Source: an uncultured Candidatus Saccharibacteria bacterium (GTDB taxonomy: Bacteria; Patescibacteriota; Saccharimonadia; Saccharimonadales; Saccharimonadaceae). Taken from it: a stretch of DNA of 64,000 bases. The position numbers and the translations under genes were made by a program. The stretch lies in the NCBI GenBank assembly GCA_938033695.1, contig CALHKE010000018.1:1-64000 (forward strand), given 5' to 3'. The notes below the pieces were generated by a model. It was not told the origin of the DNA. It saw nothing but the letters and a program-made list of their open reading frames with translations, and did no database searches. Shown piece by piece: positions 39,745 through 49,528 of this stretch (the first letter of the stretch is position 1; each line of letters starts with the position of its first letter).

Positions 39745-40698
39745 ATGCAAGACGATATTAATCTCGAAGAACTCACCAAAAATAGCAAACCAAGTTTCCT
39801 CAAAATTTTCTTTATCGTACTTAGTACTATTATTGGCGTATTTGCCATCGCTTTTGGCGTAGTTTCTTTACTTAAACTCCTTTCAAACACTGCCGAAAAA
39901 GTCGAAAATAAAAAACCGGAAATTGCTAAAGTTACCGAAAAACGCGCGCCGCATCGCATCGACATGCAGTATCTCATCGACGATTGGCGCCGCGAACAGG
40001 GGATTACTGAAGAATCATCAGTATTAATTTATGACCTTAATAACTCTGACATCGTCGGTCGCTTTAACGACACTAAAACCTTCACTGATCCAAATCTCGT
40101 AAATCTATTGATAGCTTACGAAAATTACCGCCGTCTTAGCGATGGTAGTTTTCACCTCGAAGACCAAATTAATCTAAAAAATCAAACCGCACTCTCTCGT
40201 CAAGATTGTATAAATGAACTTTTCACTTCCGAAAATACCAATTGCAAGGATGCTCTCCGCGCTGAACTTTCCGATGTTGTACTCAATAATCTTCTCGCTA
40301 AAATGGACCTAGAGCATCTCAAAATTTCTGGAAACAACATCACCCTCACCGCGACTGACTACCTAAAACTTATTAAATTTATTTATAGTTCCGAAAATCT
40401 TAAGTCTGAAAACTGGGATAAATTCTTCGCGCATTTTCTCATCACCGGTGATCATTTTGCTCTTATTTCCGGCATTAATAAAGCCACAATCTTCGATTAC
40501 GCTTCCGCCAAATTAAAAACCGAAACCGCCGCAAACACTCTCCCATATTTCAGTGAAGCTTCCATCCTCGAATTTAAAGACCTGCCAAAATATCAAGACC
40601 GTAAATATATCGTCATTTCACTTAATCAAAATTTTAATCCGACTAAACTCACTCCTCTTGGTCGAAATCTCGAAGAGCGCATCATTAACGAACGTTAA
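39745..40698 (+). CDS. Membrane-anchored beta-lactamase-fold protein, probably inactive
   Basis: A transmembrane helix (about 20-45) and a short linker precede a domain with the class A beta-lactamase/D,D-peptidase topology. It has SSVLIYDLNNSDIVGRFNDT, NLVNLLIAYENYRRL, LSDVVLNNLLAKMDL and KYIVISLNQNFN. The catalytic SxxK motif is not present where expected (NLVNLLIA replaces it), so hydrolysis is unlikely. Such proteins may bind cell-wall fragments or act as scaffolds. TAAAAT ends 9 bases before the ATG. Confidence 0.6.
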   Translation: MQDDINLEELTKNSKPSFLKIFFIVLSTIIGVFAIAFGVVSLLKLLSNTAEKVENKKPEIAKVTEKRAPHRIDMQYLIDDWRREQGITEESSVLIYDLNNSDIVGRFNDTKTFTDPNLVNLLIAYENYRRLSDGSFHLEDQINLKNQTALSRQDCINELFTSENTNCKDALRAELSDVVLNNLLAKMDLEHLKISGNNITLTATDYLKLIKFIYSSENLKSENWDKFFAHFLITGDHFALISGINKATIFDYASAKLKTETAANTLPYFSEASILEFKDLPKYQDRKYIVISLNQNFNPTKLTPLGRNLEERIINER

Positions 40699-40783
40699 GC
40701 CTGTCTAATAATTACCATAAATTTCCTAAGCAGCTGAATTATTGTTTCTTTATAAACTTATTTAAAATAGAACGCAATAAAAA

Positions 40784-40812
40784 ATAAATCCCCGGAAGGA
40801 TTTATTTTTATT
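40784..40812. terminator. Bidirectional terminator
   Basis: AAAATAAATCC-CCGGAA-GGATTTATTTTT flanked by A and T runs, between converging genes. Confidence 0.8.
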
Positions 40813-40822
40813 TTTTAACTAA

Positions 40823-41356
40823 TTAGGCTTGAGCGTTCCAGCGAGCAATTGCTTCTTTTACGACTTTCTTAGCTTCCTCAGCGCCAAAGAAACCTTTCAC
40901 TTCGGTAGTGCCTGGCTTCTTCAAATCTTTGTAATGATTGAAGTGGAATTCGATTTGGCGGATCAATTGTTTTGGCAAATCTTCCAAAGTTTGGTACTTA
41001 TCACCGTTATTACGGTCGTCTTCTGGCACACAAATAATCTTGTCATCAACTTCATCAGAGTCAACAAACTTCATTACGCCAAGAATACGGGCCTTCATAT
41101 AAATGCCAGTCGTCAAAGGCTGATCAGTGATCATCAAAACATCGAGTTCATCACCATCCTCATCGAGAGTTTGAGGAATAAAACCATAATTACAAGGCTT
41201 TGCAAATGCCATTGGTTCGACACGGTCAAGCATAAAGCAAGCATTTTTGCGGTCCCATTCAATTTTGTGATTTGAGCCAGTAGGAATCTCGATGACGACA
41301 TTAAGTTCACCATTTTCGTAGTCACCTGGGGTCAAGATTTTGTTAAAATCAGCCAT
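40823..41356 (-). CDS. ppa: Inorganic pyrophosphatase
   Basis: The 177-residue soluble type I enzyme splits pyrophosphate to phosphate, pulling biosynthetic reactions forward. It has the metal-binding signature DEDGDELDVL at 65-74, an IEWDRKN block near 32 and a VKGFFGAEEA segment near the end. Length is typical. AAAGGAG precedes the ATG. It converges on the beta-lactamase-fold gene and is read alone. Confidence 0.95.
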   Translation of the reverse strand: MADFNKILTPGDYENGELNVVIEIPTGSNHKIEWDRKNACFMLDRVEPMAFAKPCNYGFIPQTLDEDGDELDVLMITDQPLTTGIYMKARILGVMKFVDSDEVDDKIICVPEDDRNNGDKYQTLEDLPKQLIRQIEFHFNHYKDLKKPGTTEVKGFFGAEEAKKVVKEAIARWNAQA

Positions 41357-41414
41357 ATTTCTCCTTTATTTTTTCTTATTATACCATTTTTTCTCTCTGT
41401 GTTAAACTAGAACT

Positions 41415-42617
41415 ATGGAATTTAACGATTTGAGAAAGCCTCTCGCCGAACGTATGCGACCTCAAAGTCTCGACGAGGTTTTTGGGCAAAAAAATATTAT
41501 CGGCAAAGGCAAAATTCTTACGGAATTAATCAAATCTAAGGAACCGACCAATCTTATTTTCTGGGGCCCTCCCGGCACCGGTAAAACCACCCTGGCTCGC
41601 ATTATCGCCAAAGAACTCGACGCTGATTTCGTCGAACTTTCCGCCGTCACCGCTCATAAATCCGATGTTGAACAGGTAGTCGAACGTGCCAAACAAAATT
41701 GGAATCTTAAAGTCCGCACCCTGCTTTTTATTGACGAGATTCATCGTTTCAATAAAGCTCAACAGGATGCCTTTTTACCTCATGTGGAATCTGGCCTCAT
41801 CACCCTCATCGGCGCCACTACGGAAAATCCGAGCTTCGAAGTCATCCCCGCTCTTATTTCACGTAGTCGCGTAGTGATTTTATCTACCTTAAAAGATTCT
41901 GATATCAAAGACATTCTACTTCGCGCCATCGAAAAAGAATATCCTAAAGCTAAAATCGACCCCGAGGTCATCGATTTTCTCGCCCACCTCAGTCACGGCG
42001 ACGCTCGTTCGGCACTTGGAGATCTCGAACTCTGTCTTTCACTTAAGAACAAACTTACTCTCGATTTTGTCACCAAAACTCTCAATAATAAGGTCAACTA
42101 TTTCGACAAATCCGGCGATCGTCACTACGATACAATTTCCGCCTTCATTAAATCTATGCGAGGTAGCGATGTCGACGCCACACTTTATTACCTCGCCCGT
42201 ATGCTTGAAGGTGGAGAGGATCCGAAGTTTATCGCCCGTCGTATGGTAATTTTTGCTTCCGAAGATATCGGACTTGCTGGCAATGGCGCCCTCACTCTCG
42301 CCGAATCCGCCTTTTCCGCCATCGAGAAAGTTGGTATGCCAGAAGGGGGAATTATCTTATCTCATGTGGCCGTAGCTCTCGCGAAATCTAAAAAAGATCG
42401 CTCTAGTTATGACGCTTGGGGTCGCGCTAAGGCTCTCGCCAAAAACACTAGTCACTTGCCTATTCCGCTCGAGATTAGAAATCCCGAAACCAAACTGATG
42501 AAAAATCTGGGCTATGGCAAAGATTATAAATGGGAAGCCAATTTTCATCACCAAAAAAGCTACTTACCCGAAGAAATCAAAGACCAAAAACTTTATTTTC
42601 CACCAAAGACGATTTAA
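41415..42617 (+). CDS. rarA: Replication-associated recombination protein A (AAA+ ATPase)
   Basis: RarA/MgsA acts at stalled replication forks. The 400-residue protein has Walker A GPPGTGKTT at 51-59, Walker B LLFIDEIHRFNKAQQD at 103-118, the sensor block GATTENPSFEV, SRSRV, and the family C terminus (GGEDPKFIARRMVIFASEDI; PEGGIILSHVAVALAKSKK). Length is slightly short of the usual 420-450. TAAACT ends 6 bases before the ATG (leaderless). Confidence 0.95.
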   Translation: MEFNDLRKPLAERMRPQSLDEVFGQKNIIGKGKILTELIKSKEPTNLIFWGPPGTGKTTLARIIAKELDADFVELSAVTAHKSDVEQVVERAKQNWNLKVRTLLFIDEIHRFNKAQQDAFLPHVESGLITLIGATTENPSFEVIPALISRSRVVILSTLKDSDIKDILLRAIEKEYPKAKIDPEVIDFLAHLSHGDARSALGDLELCLSLKNKLTLDFVTKTLNNKVNYFDKSGDRHYDTISAFIKSMRGSDVDATLYYLARMLEGGEDPKFIARRMVIFASEDIGLAGNGALTLAESAFSAIEKVGMPEGGIILSHVAVALAKSKKDRSSYDAWGRAKALAKNTSHLPIPLEIRNPETKLMKNLGYGKDYKWEANFHHQKSYLPEEIKDQKLYFPPKTI

Positions 42618-42680
42618 ACCACCATAAAAAAATAAAAAATCAACATTTAAAATTTGATTTGAGTTTAGTAAAATAAGCAT

Positions 42681-45242
42681 ATGCCAAATAATCACACAAC
42701 ATCGGCTAAAAAAGCCGTTAAGTCTTTTATTTTGGGGGTTAAAATTTTTTCCATACGCCAACTTTTCTTTTCTTTATTGATATTATCTAGTTTACTTACA
42801 CTTAATTTTATTCGGTATTCCTTTTTTGAAACACCAAAAACCATAGCAGAAAGTAGTACTCCAACAGGCGCCGACAACCCAACTCTTTCTCTCACCATTA
42901 GTGGATCTAATCAAATCAATTACAGCGACAGTTCGATTACTGAAAAATCAGCCACTACCAATATTAAAGTTAAAACCGACAATGAAACTGGTTACGTAGT
43001 AAATTTTTCCAATCAAGCCGCCGATACCACGCTTTATAATTCAGACACCTCCAGTAATTCCAAGATTACTTCTATCATAAGCGATACAACCACCCTTCCA
43101 TCAAACACTTACGGTTGGTCACTAGATAATACTACTTTTCAGCCAATTCCAGCAATTACACAGCCGAAAGATATCATTAAAACTGAAGAGCCCACTGACA
43201 ATACAGGCGAAACACACGAGCTTCATATAAAAACTAAAATCAATAACACCCTCGATGCTGGCACTTACAGTACCAATCTTACTTTTTCTGTTATCACTAA
43301 TAACGCTCCAATCCGTGCTGAGTTTATGGCTAATTTCAGTGCCGCACTCAAACAGTATCGTATAGTAAATAATGTTTTAATTTTACCAACTTCATTTAAG
43401 CGTTCTCAAAGTGCTCCGAATATATCTACCCCGTTTTTTATTGCATCAAGTCCAGCTTCTATTAGTGAAATCAAAGTTTGGATCGACCAAGCATCAAAAA
43501 CATGCTATTGGTATACGGCAGCCGATATCGCAAATTTTAATTCTGACTCCGCAGGATTTTTTGGCTCAAATGAAAATTTTACTGAACTCACCAATCTTAG
43601 CCTTAAAGATCTGGATGCTAAAAATATTACTTTAGCTAATGATATGTTTTCCTCCACCAACGTTACTAATCTAGACTTATCAAAATTTAAGGCCAAAAAT
43701 CTTACCAACATGAAACGTATGTTTGCAAACAACCAAAAACTCGAAAGCCTTGATCTTTCAAAATTCGGAACAGGAAACGTTACTGATATGTCTGAGCTTT
43801 TTGATGGCAACGAATCTCTCACAGAATTAAATATTGAAAACTTTGATACCCAAAACGTCATAACCATGAAAGCCATGTTCAGAAAAGTTGCCGTCAATCC
43901 TCTTAGGCTAAGTCATTTTAAAACCAGTAAAGTTAACGATATGTCGTACATGTTTCAAGGAGCAAAAACCTCTTTTATAACCGTATATAATTTCGACACT
44001 AGCAATGTACGAAATACAACTCACATGTTTGAAAACATGCCCAACCTTGATTATCTAGTAACCGCCTGCTTTGACACCAGCAACGTAACTGATATGTCCT
44101 ATATGTATGCCAATCTGCCAACTATGCAGATGCTAGCCTATGGCCCAGGAGAATTATATGATTACGATACAGGAGGTTTTATTAATAAAACCCAAAATGC
44201 CACAAACCTAAGTCATATGTTCTACAATATACCTAATCTTAAACATATAGAAACCGGTTTTGGACTTCGTGCCATCCAAGAACCTAGAAGATTATTGCCA
44301 ACCCATTGTCAAGATAGATTGAATAGAAGTCAAAAAAGTGGTCAAATTGCAATGAACACCACAAATGCATTAGACATGTCATATATGTTTAGCTCTATGC
44401 CGAAATTAGAATATTTACAGATTGATTTTAATACATTCAATACTTCGAACGTTACCAACATGTCGCACATGTTTAGTAATCTTAATAGTTTAACTTGCTT
44501 CAGTGACTACGGTGGTGGATGTAATGATTTTAGTTATGAAAACCCAAATAGTTACGAAGAAGATCAAATAAAAAATCACAATTTTGCCAATATGGACACC
44601 TCCAATGTAGCCAACATGGAGTCCATGTTTGAGAATCTAGAATCATATAATTTTATACAAGAACTCCATTACCCGGAATTTCAGAATTATAATTTAATTG
44701 GAACAGAAAATTTTAGAAAAGGAAAAATCGAAAATCTAATTAAATTCGAATACAATATGCGAAATGTAACAAATGCACGACGTATGTTCGCAAATACCTA
44801 CAAGAATCAGGCCCTTGATATTACTGGATTAGAAAGAATTGGAATGGCGGGGCATTTGGATATTACTGAAATGTTTGCTATGGACGAAGCTAATCGTAGT
44901 GAATTACTGACCATTTTTGGCGTGTCTGACCATTGTAGTGGAGACACACATACCGGTTGGACTGCTTATACTTATAAAGTAAATTTCAATGCTCCAAACA
45001 TTACTGGGACAAATGTATTTAAAAACACCGAAAAGTTATTTGGCGCATTTCCTCTACCAAATGATACTATTGGAAACCTATCAGATACATCTAAATATTC
45101 TAGTTACGATATAAATCATTTCAGCAGCTCCAATGCGAACGATGCAAGTTTTGCTTCACCTTTTGACTCCACGCATACACACATACGAGAAATCGGTTAC
45201 TTCTCTGGCATAAAAGATACCTCTAATAGTGTTTGTAACTAA
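42681..45242 (+). CDS. Large secreted DUF285 (BspA-like) repeat protein 1
   Basis: The 853-residue protein has a signal or anchor helix (about 28-50) and an N-terminal beta domain (TNIKVKTDNETGYVVNFSNQ). Many repeats with the DUF285 pattern follow, such as FDTSNVTDMSYMYANL and FNTSNVTNMSHMFSNL. These leucine-rich-like repeats occur in surface proteins that bind host or partner cells. No LPXTG signal is present at the C terminus (SNSVCN). Codons are AT-ending, unlike the copies at 54725 and 57739. TAAAAT ends 6 bases before the ATG. Confidence 0.85.
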   Translation: MPNNHTTSAKKAVKSFILGVKIFSIRQLFFSLLILSSLLTLNFIRYSFFETPKTIAESSTPTGADNPTLSLTISGSNQINYSDSSITEKSATTNIKVKTDNETGYVVNFSNQAADTTLYNSDTSSNSKITSIISDTTTLPSNTYGWSLDNTTFQPIPAITQPKDIIKTEEPTDNTGETHELHIKTKINNTLDAGTYSTNLTFSVITNNAPIRAEFMANFSAALKQYRIVNNVLILPTSFKRSQSAPNISTPFFIASSPASISEIKVWIDQASKTCYWYTAADIANFNSDSAGFFGSNENFTELTNLSLKDLDAKNITLANDMFSSTNVTNLDLSKFKAKNLTNMKRMFANNQKLESLDLSKFGTGNVTDMSELFDGNESLTELNIENFDTQNVITMKAMFRKVAVNPLRLSHFKTSKVNDMSYMFQGAKTSFITVYNFDTSNVRNTTHMFENMPNLDYLVTACFDTSNVTDMSYMYANLPTMQMLAYGPGELYDYDTGGFINKTQNATNLSHMFYNIPNLKHIETGFGLRAIQEPRRLLPTHCQDRLNRSQKSGQIAMNTTNALDMSYMFSSMPKLEYLQIDFNTFNTSNVTNMSHMFSNLNSLTCFSDYGGGCNDFSYENPNSYEEDQIKNHNFANMDTSNVANMESMFENLESYNFIQELHYPEFQNYNLIGTENFRKGKIENLIKFEYNMRNVTNARRMFANTYKNQALDITGLERIGMAGHLDITEMFAMDEANRSELLTIFGVSDHCSGDTHTGWTAYTYKVNFNAPNITGTNVFKNTEKLFGAFPLPNDTIGNLSDTSKYSSYDINHFSSSNANDASFASPFDSTHTHIREIGYFSGIKDTSNSVCN

Positions 45243-45341
45243 AACTCATTAACTTCAGTTGCCAAATCCTCTCTTTTATGCTTTAATATAAACACTTTAG
45301 TACCTTAACAGGAAAATTGTGTTGTAAAAAGGAGGGTTACC

Positions 45342-45872
45342 ATGGAAGGTTTCTTAGACAAACGCAAATTAGAGAATGAAGCTAGTTTCAAGGAAGTTTT
45401 ACACGTTTTAGATGAAGCCTACAATCTTTTCAGCCTACGGTTTTGTTGGTCCGATATGATCGAAACCACCAACGCTGAGACCAGAAGAAAAGATTACGAC
45501 GAACTACAAAACACCACCGATTTTGATCGCAGATTACGTCTCTGGTATCAGGACAAAAAATCTGCACCGCTCGATGTCCCCAAAGAAATTCATGCCACTA
45601 TCTCTGTCGACCGCATCACCAGCGTGATGCCGAGATGCGCCAAGCAACATGCCAGGCACTATCGTAATGACCACATTAAATTTCGTACTTTTCAGTTTAG
45701 CGTCAAATCACTTCGGCGTCTATCTAAGGAGGAAGCTCGCAAAATCTATAATGAATACACTCTTCCTACTGAGCTCTGGGATGCTATTAGTAAAGGCGAT
45801 GTTTACGTAATTACCACCACTGGTGGTGAAGAATTAAATCTGGTTCATCGCACCACGAACCAAAAGGCTTAA
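45342..45872 (+). CDS. Unidentified protein
   Basis: The 176-residue product follows a strong AAAAAGGAGGG site and a leader, the style of the accessory region rather than of its neighbours. It is charged and helical, with YNLFSLRFCWSDMIETTNAE, DFDRRLRLWYQDKKSAPLDV and SLRRLSKEEARKIYNEYTLP. No family recognised. A perfect terminator follows, which separates it from secE. Confidence 0.6.
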   Translation: MEGFLDKRKLENEASFKEVLHVLDEAYNLFSLRFCWSDMIETTNAETRRKDYDELQNTTDFDRRLRLWYQDKKSAPLDVPKEIHATISVDRITSVMPRCAKQHARHYRNDHIKFRTFQFSVKSLRRLSKEEARKIYNEYTLPTELWDAISKGDVYVITTTGGEELNLVHRTTNQKA

Positions 45873-45901
45873 TGTCACCGAAAAACGCAACACAATTTTT
45901 C

Positions 45902-45926
45902 GCCCCCGAATTTCGGGGGTCTTTTT
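45902..45926 (+). terminator. Intrinsic terminator
   Basis: CCCCCGAA-TT-TCGGGGG followed by TCTTTTT. Confidence 0.85.
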
Positions 45927-46012
45927 ATTCTAAAACATTTACAAAAACCTCTTTACATGCTACAATCAACTTGACAGTCTGGTTATCAGACTATTTTTTA
46001 TGGAAGGAGTAT

Positions 46013-46486
46013 ATGGCGCACATCACCCGCATCAAAGCAGGTCAATCTGGATCAAAAAATTCAGAAGAAACCAAAGCTTCTGGCAAAAACCCAGAACCTA
46101 AAAACCCGATTCAGGACACCGCCGAAGTGCACGCGGAAATCATTGAGTCAAAAGCTAATGACAAAAAGTCCCTTAAAAATACCAAAAAACTTGCCAAATT
46201 AGAGAAAAAAGCCGAAAAATTAGCCGCAAAAAAGGCTAAAAAAGCTTCCGGTGAAAAATCCAAGAACCCACTTATTCGTTTCTTGCTTTTTATCACTACC
46301 CCAATTCGTGCTTTCTTCCGCTACCTTGCCGAATCTTGGCAGGAACTCAAGCAAGTACGTTGGCCAAACCGTAAAATGACCTGGAAGCTCGTCTTCGCTG
46401 TTATTTTATACACCGTCATCTTCGCCGCTATCATTATGGTACTTGACGCATTATTCACATTATTGTTTAATAACTTATTGAAATAG
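46013..46486 (+). CDS. secE: Preprotein translocase subunit SecE with long N-terminal extension
   Basis: AAGGAG stands before the ATG at 46013; the longer frame from 45872 overlaps a terminator. SecE is the essential small partner of SecY. The conserved part is at the C terminus: ESWQELKQVRWPNRKMTWKL, then one transmembrane helix (about 128-150). The first 95 residues are a Lys/Ala/Glu-rich, probably disordered or coiled extension, making 157 residues against the usual 60-70 for single-helix forms. nusG follows 21 bases later, the normal order. Confidence 0.9.
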   Translation: MAHITRIKAGQSGSKNSEETKASGKNPEPKNPIQDTAEVHAEIIESKANDKKSLKNTKKLAKLEKKAEKLAAKKAKKASGEKSKNPLIRFLLFITTPIRAFFRYLAESWQELKQVRWPNRKMTWKLVFAVILYTVIFAAIIMVLDALFTLLFNNLLK

Positions 46487-46507
46487 GAAAGAGAAAAAGG
46501 AAATCAC

Positions 46508-47056
46508 ATGGCAGTAAACCGTTATGACGACACCCTCCAATGGTACACCGTAAGCACTTACAGTGGCTACGAAGACAAGGTCGCCGAATCCATCAAACAA
46601 CGTCTCGATAGTGCTGAATTCGAAGGTAAAATCCTCGATGCTATCGTACCAAAAGAAAAACAAATCGAAATTAAGAACGGCAAACGCAAAATCGTCGATC
46701 GCAAAATCTTCCAGGGTTACGTTCTTGTCCAGATGCGCCTCTCTGATGAAACTTGGTATATCATCCGCAATACCCCAGGCGTCACTGGTTTCGTCGGCAC
46801 CGGCACCCAGCCAACCCCAGTTTCCGAAAAGGAAATTAATAAAATCAAGAAACGTATGGGTGTAGAGGATCCAAAATATTCCGTCAACTACGCGCTTAAC
46901 GAAGTTATCGCCATTACCGATGGACCATTCAAGGGCTTCGAAGGCACCATCGCCGAAATCGACTCCAGCAAGGGTAAGCTCCGTGTCATGGTTTCCATGT
47001 TTGGTCGTGAAACGCCAGTCGAACTTGACGCACTTCAAGTTAAAAAAATTGACTAA
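46508..47056 (+). CDS. nusG: Transcription termination/antitermination protein NusG
   Basis: NusG binds RNA polymerase and promotes processive elongation and coupling with ribosomes. The 182-residue protein has the NGN domain (WYTVSTYSGYEDKVAESIKQ; MRLSDETWYIIRNTPGVTGF) and a C-terminal KOW domain (ITDGPFKGFEGTIAEIDSSK). GGAAAGAGAAAAAGG lies upstream. It is co-transcribed with secE. In most bacteria rplK follows at once, but here the arginine deiminase genes come between. Confidence 0.95.
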   Translation: MAVNRYDDTLQWYTVSTYSGYEDKVAESIKQRLDSAEFEGKILDAIVPKEKQIEIKNGKRKIVDRKIFQGYVLVQMRLSDETWYIIRNTPGVTGFVGTGTQPTPVSEKEINKIKKRMGVEDPKYSVNYALNEVIAITDGPFKGFEGTIAEIDSSKGKLRVMVSMFGRETPVELDALQVKKID

Positions 47057-47073
47057 TTCCATAAAAATCTTCT

Positions 47074-47107
47074 TAAAATCAGACTCATTTCGGGGTCTGA
47101 TTTTTTC
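47074..47107 (+). terminator. Terminator after nusG
   Basis: AAATCAGAC-TCATTTCGG-GGTCTGATTT followed by TTTT; it ends the secE-nusG unit before the arc genes. Confidence 0.8.
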
Positions 47108-47149
47108 ATTAAGACTGAATTTTCATCAAGACTGATTTATTTTAATTGC

Positions 47150-47161
47150 TTATGCTATAAT
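47150..47161 (+). promoter_or_regulatory. Extended -10 promoter of arcA
   Basis: TTATGCTATAAT, with the TG at 47153-47154 and TATAAT at 47156-47161, about 32 bases before the ATG. The same extended form recurs before other genes of the window. Confidence 0.75.
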
Positions 47162-47193
47162 CAGCTTATAGAAATTTATAAACGGAGAATCTA

Positions 47194-48429
47194 ATGGAAC
47201 CACAAATCCAAGTTAATTCGGAAATTGGTCGCCTCAAAACCGTGCTTCTTCACCGTCCAGGCGAAGAACTCGAGGCCCTCACTCCCGAATATATGAGCCG
47301 TATGCTTTTCGACGACGTGCCATATCTAAAGGTCGCACAAGAAGAACATGACGCCTTCGCTAATGTCTTACGCGAAAACGGGGTGGAAGTACTTTATCTT
47401 GATCAACTCGCCGCCGAAGCTCTCGCCAATGAAGAAGTGCGTGATCGCTTTATCGTCGAAATGGTTCGCGCCTCTAAGCAAGAGGAAACTTTCTCAACTT
47501 TTGCCATCGTTAATTATCTTCAGACTCTCGACCCACTCACTATGGTGCGTAAGGTCATGGCCGGCGTCAAAAAGAGTGAAGTTGAAGATATGGAGCCTAC
47601 CAATAAGCAACTTCATCACTTCATGGTCAACGATTATCCATTCTATCTTGACCCAATGCCAAATCTTTATTTCACTCGTGACCCAGCCGCTTCTATCGGT
47701 AATGGCCTCACGATTAATAAGATGCACTGGCCAGCCCGTCGTCGTGAATCACTCTTCATGCAATATATCTTGAAGTACCACCCACGTTTTGCGAACCAAA
47801 ATATTCCAGTTTGGTACAACCGCAATAATCGCTTCTCCGTCGAAGGTGGTGATGAATTAGTCTTGAATAAGCACACTGTCGCCATTGGTATCTCCGAACG
47901 CACCGAAGCTGAAGCTATTGAACGTATCGCTTCACGTCTCTTCCATGACTCCGAATTTACTCGCGTTCTCGCCATTAAAATTCCAGCCAAGCGTGCCTTC
48001 ATGCACCTCGACACCGTCTTTACCATGATTGATTACGACAAATTCTCCGTACATCCAGAAATCATGACCGCCGGTGGTGAACTCGATATCTATGTTCTCG
48101 ACAAATCCAATACGCATGTTGGCTACGAAGTTACATATCGTCGTGACCTCACTAATGTTCTCGCCGAATCCCTTGGCGTATCCAAAGTTCAACTCATCCA
48201 ATGTGGTAATGGTGACCCAATCGCGGCTGCTCGTGAACAGTGGAATGACGGCTCCAATACTCTCGCCATCGCTCCAGGCGTCGTAATTACCTACGATCGT
48301 AACTACGTTACCAATGAAGCCTTACGTAAAGCCGGTCTCAAAGTTATCGAGGTCGCTGGTAGCGAACTCGGCCGTGGTCGTGGTGGCCCGCGTTGTATGT
48401 CAATGCCACTTTTCAGGGAGGAAATCTAA
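47194..48429 (+). CDS. arcA: Arginine deiminase
   Basis: The enzyme converts arginine to citrulline and ammonia, the first step of the ADI pathway. The 411-residue protein has the full guanidino-hydrolase set: FTRDPAASIG near 167, SVEGGDELVL near 221, HLDTVFTMID near 270, and the nucleophile Cys401 in GGPRCMSMP. Its stop overlaps the start of arcB (TAATG), so the two are translationally coupled. An ordinary GGAG ribosome site precedes the ATG. Confidence 0.97.
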   Translation: MEPQIQVNSEIGRLKTVLLHRPGEELEALTPEYMSRMLFDDVPYLKVAQEEHDAFANVLRENGVEVLYLDQLAAEALANEEVRDRFIVEMVRASKQEETFSTFAIVNYLQTLDPLTMVRKVMAGVKKSEVEDMEPTNKQLHHFMVNDYPFYLDPMPNLYFTRDPAASIGNGLTINKMHWPARRRESLFMQYILKYHPRFANQNIPVWYNRNNRFSVEGGDELVLNKHTVAIGISERTEAEAIERIASRLFHDSEFTRVLAIKIPAKRAFMHLDTVFTMIDYDKFSVHPEIMTAGGELDIYVLDKSNTHVGYEVTYRRDLTNVLAESLGVSKVQLIQCGNGDPIAAAREQWNDGSNTLAIAPGVVITYDRNYVTNEALRKAGLKVIEVAGSELGRGRGGPRCMSMPLFREEI

Positions 48430-49421
48430 TGTTAAATCTCAAAGGTCGCTCATTTTTAACTCTCAAAGACTTTACCCCACGCGAAGTTCAGACTATGCTG
48501 GAAACTGCCAAGCAGCTCAAAAATAATAAGCTCACTGGCGTCTCCAATAAAAATCACGAAGGGAAGACTATCGCTCTTCTCTTCGAAAAAGCTTCCACTA
48601 GAACTCGTTGCGCCTTCGTTTGTGGTGCTCGCGATCTCGGCATGCACGCTGAATATCTCGGCAAAGACGACATCCAGCTCGGTAAAAAAGAATCTGTCCG
48701 TGACACTGCCTTGGTGCTTGGTCGTATGTTTGACGGTATTGAATTTCGTGGTTTTGCCCACGAAACCGTCGAGGAACTCGCTAAATACGCTGGCGTCCCA
48801 GTTTGGAATGGTCTAACCGACAAATTCCACCCGACTCAAGGCCTCGCTGACATGTTGACTATCATGGAACACGTGGGCCATCTACGTGGCACCCACCTCG
48901 CTTACGTGGGCGACGGACGTAATAACGTTGCAAACACTTTAATGATTGCCTCGGCTCTTTTAGGTCTTCATTTTTCCATCGGTACCCCTAGAGAACTTTT
49001 TCCAGAACAATCGCTTATCGATGAATGCAATGCCATAACTAAAAAATATCAAACCGGCGCCACCATCAAAATCGTGGAAAATCCTTACGAAGCTGTCGCT
49101 GATGCCGACGCCATTTATACCGACGTCTGGGTTTCCATGGGCGAAGAAGACAAATTCGAAGAACGCATTAATCTGCTTAAATCCTACCAAGTTAATCGTG
49201 AGCTTATGCAGGCTACTCGCAAGAAAAATACTATTTTCTTGCATTGTTTGCCAGCCTTCCACGATAAGAAAACTAAGATCGGTAAAGAAGTTCTCGAACA
49301 ATACGGCCTTGATGCCATGGAAGTCTCCGACGAAGTCTTCTATAGTCCGAATAGCGTCGTCTTTGACCAAGCGGAAAACCGGGTTTATACCATTGAAGCA
49401 GTCATGGATTTAACCCTCTAA
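48429..49421 (+). CDS. arcB: Ornithine carbamoyltransferase (catabolic)
   Basis: In the ADI pathway this enzyme splits citrulline with phosphate into ornithine and carbamoyl phosphate. The start is the ATG that overlaps the arcA stop by one base; an in-frame upstream start inside arcA is not used. The 330-residue protein has the carbamoyl-phosphate loop STRTR at 56-60, HPTQGLADMLT near 136, and HCLPAFHD near 272. A strong terminator follows, so arcA-arcB form one unit and the carrier and kinase another. Confidence 0.97.
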   Translation: MLNLKGRSFLTLKDFTPREVQTMLETAKQLKNNKLTGVSNKNHEGKTIALLFEKASTRTRCAFVCGARDLGMHAEYLGKDDIQLGKKESVRDTALVLGRMFDGIEFRGFAHETVEELAKYAGVPVWNGLTDKFHPTQGLADMLTIMEHVGHLRGTHLAYVGDGRNNVANTLMIASALLGLHFSIGTPRELFPEQSLIDECNAITKKYQTGATIKIVENPYEAVADADAIYTDVWVSMGEEDKFEERINLLKSYQVNRELMQATRKKNTIFLHCLPAFHDKKTKIGKEVLEQYGLDAMEVSDEVFYSPNSVVFDQAENRVYTIEAVMDLTL

Positions 49422-49446
49422 ACAGTTTTCAGTTTTCCACAATGAA

Positions 49447-49474
49447 AAAGAAGCAGACCCCCTGCTTCTTTTTT
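49447..49474 (+). terminator. Terminator between arcAB and the carrier gene
   Basis: AAGAAGCAG-ACCCC-CTGCTTCTT followed by TTTT. Confidence 0.9.
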
Positions 49475-49528
49475 AGCATAAGTGTTATACTTGAGTCATA
49501 TAAACCAAACTTATATGAAAGGACATAT

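Noticed and set aside
45872..46012. N-terminal extension of the SecE frame
   Set aside because: It runs through a terminator and the promoter region; AAGGAG before 46013 marks the start.
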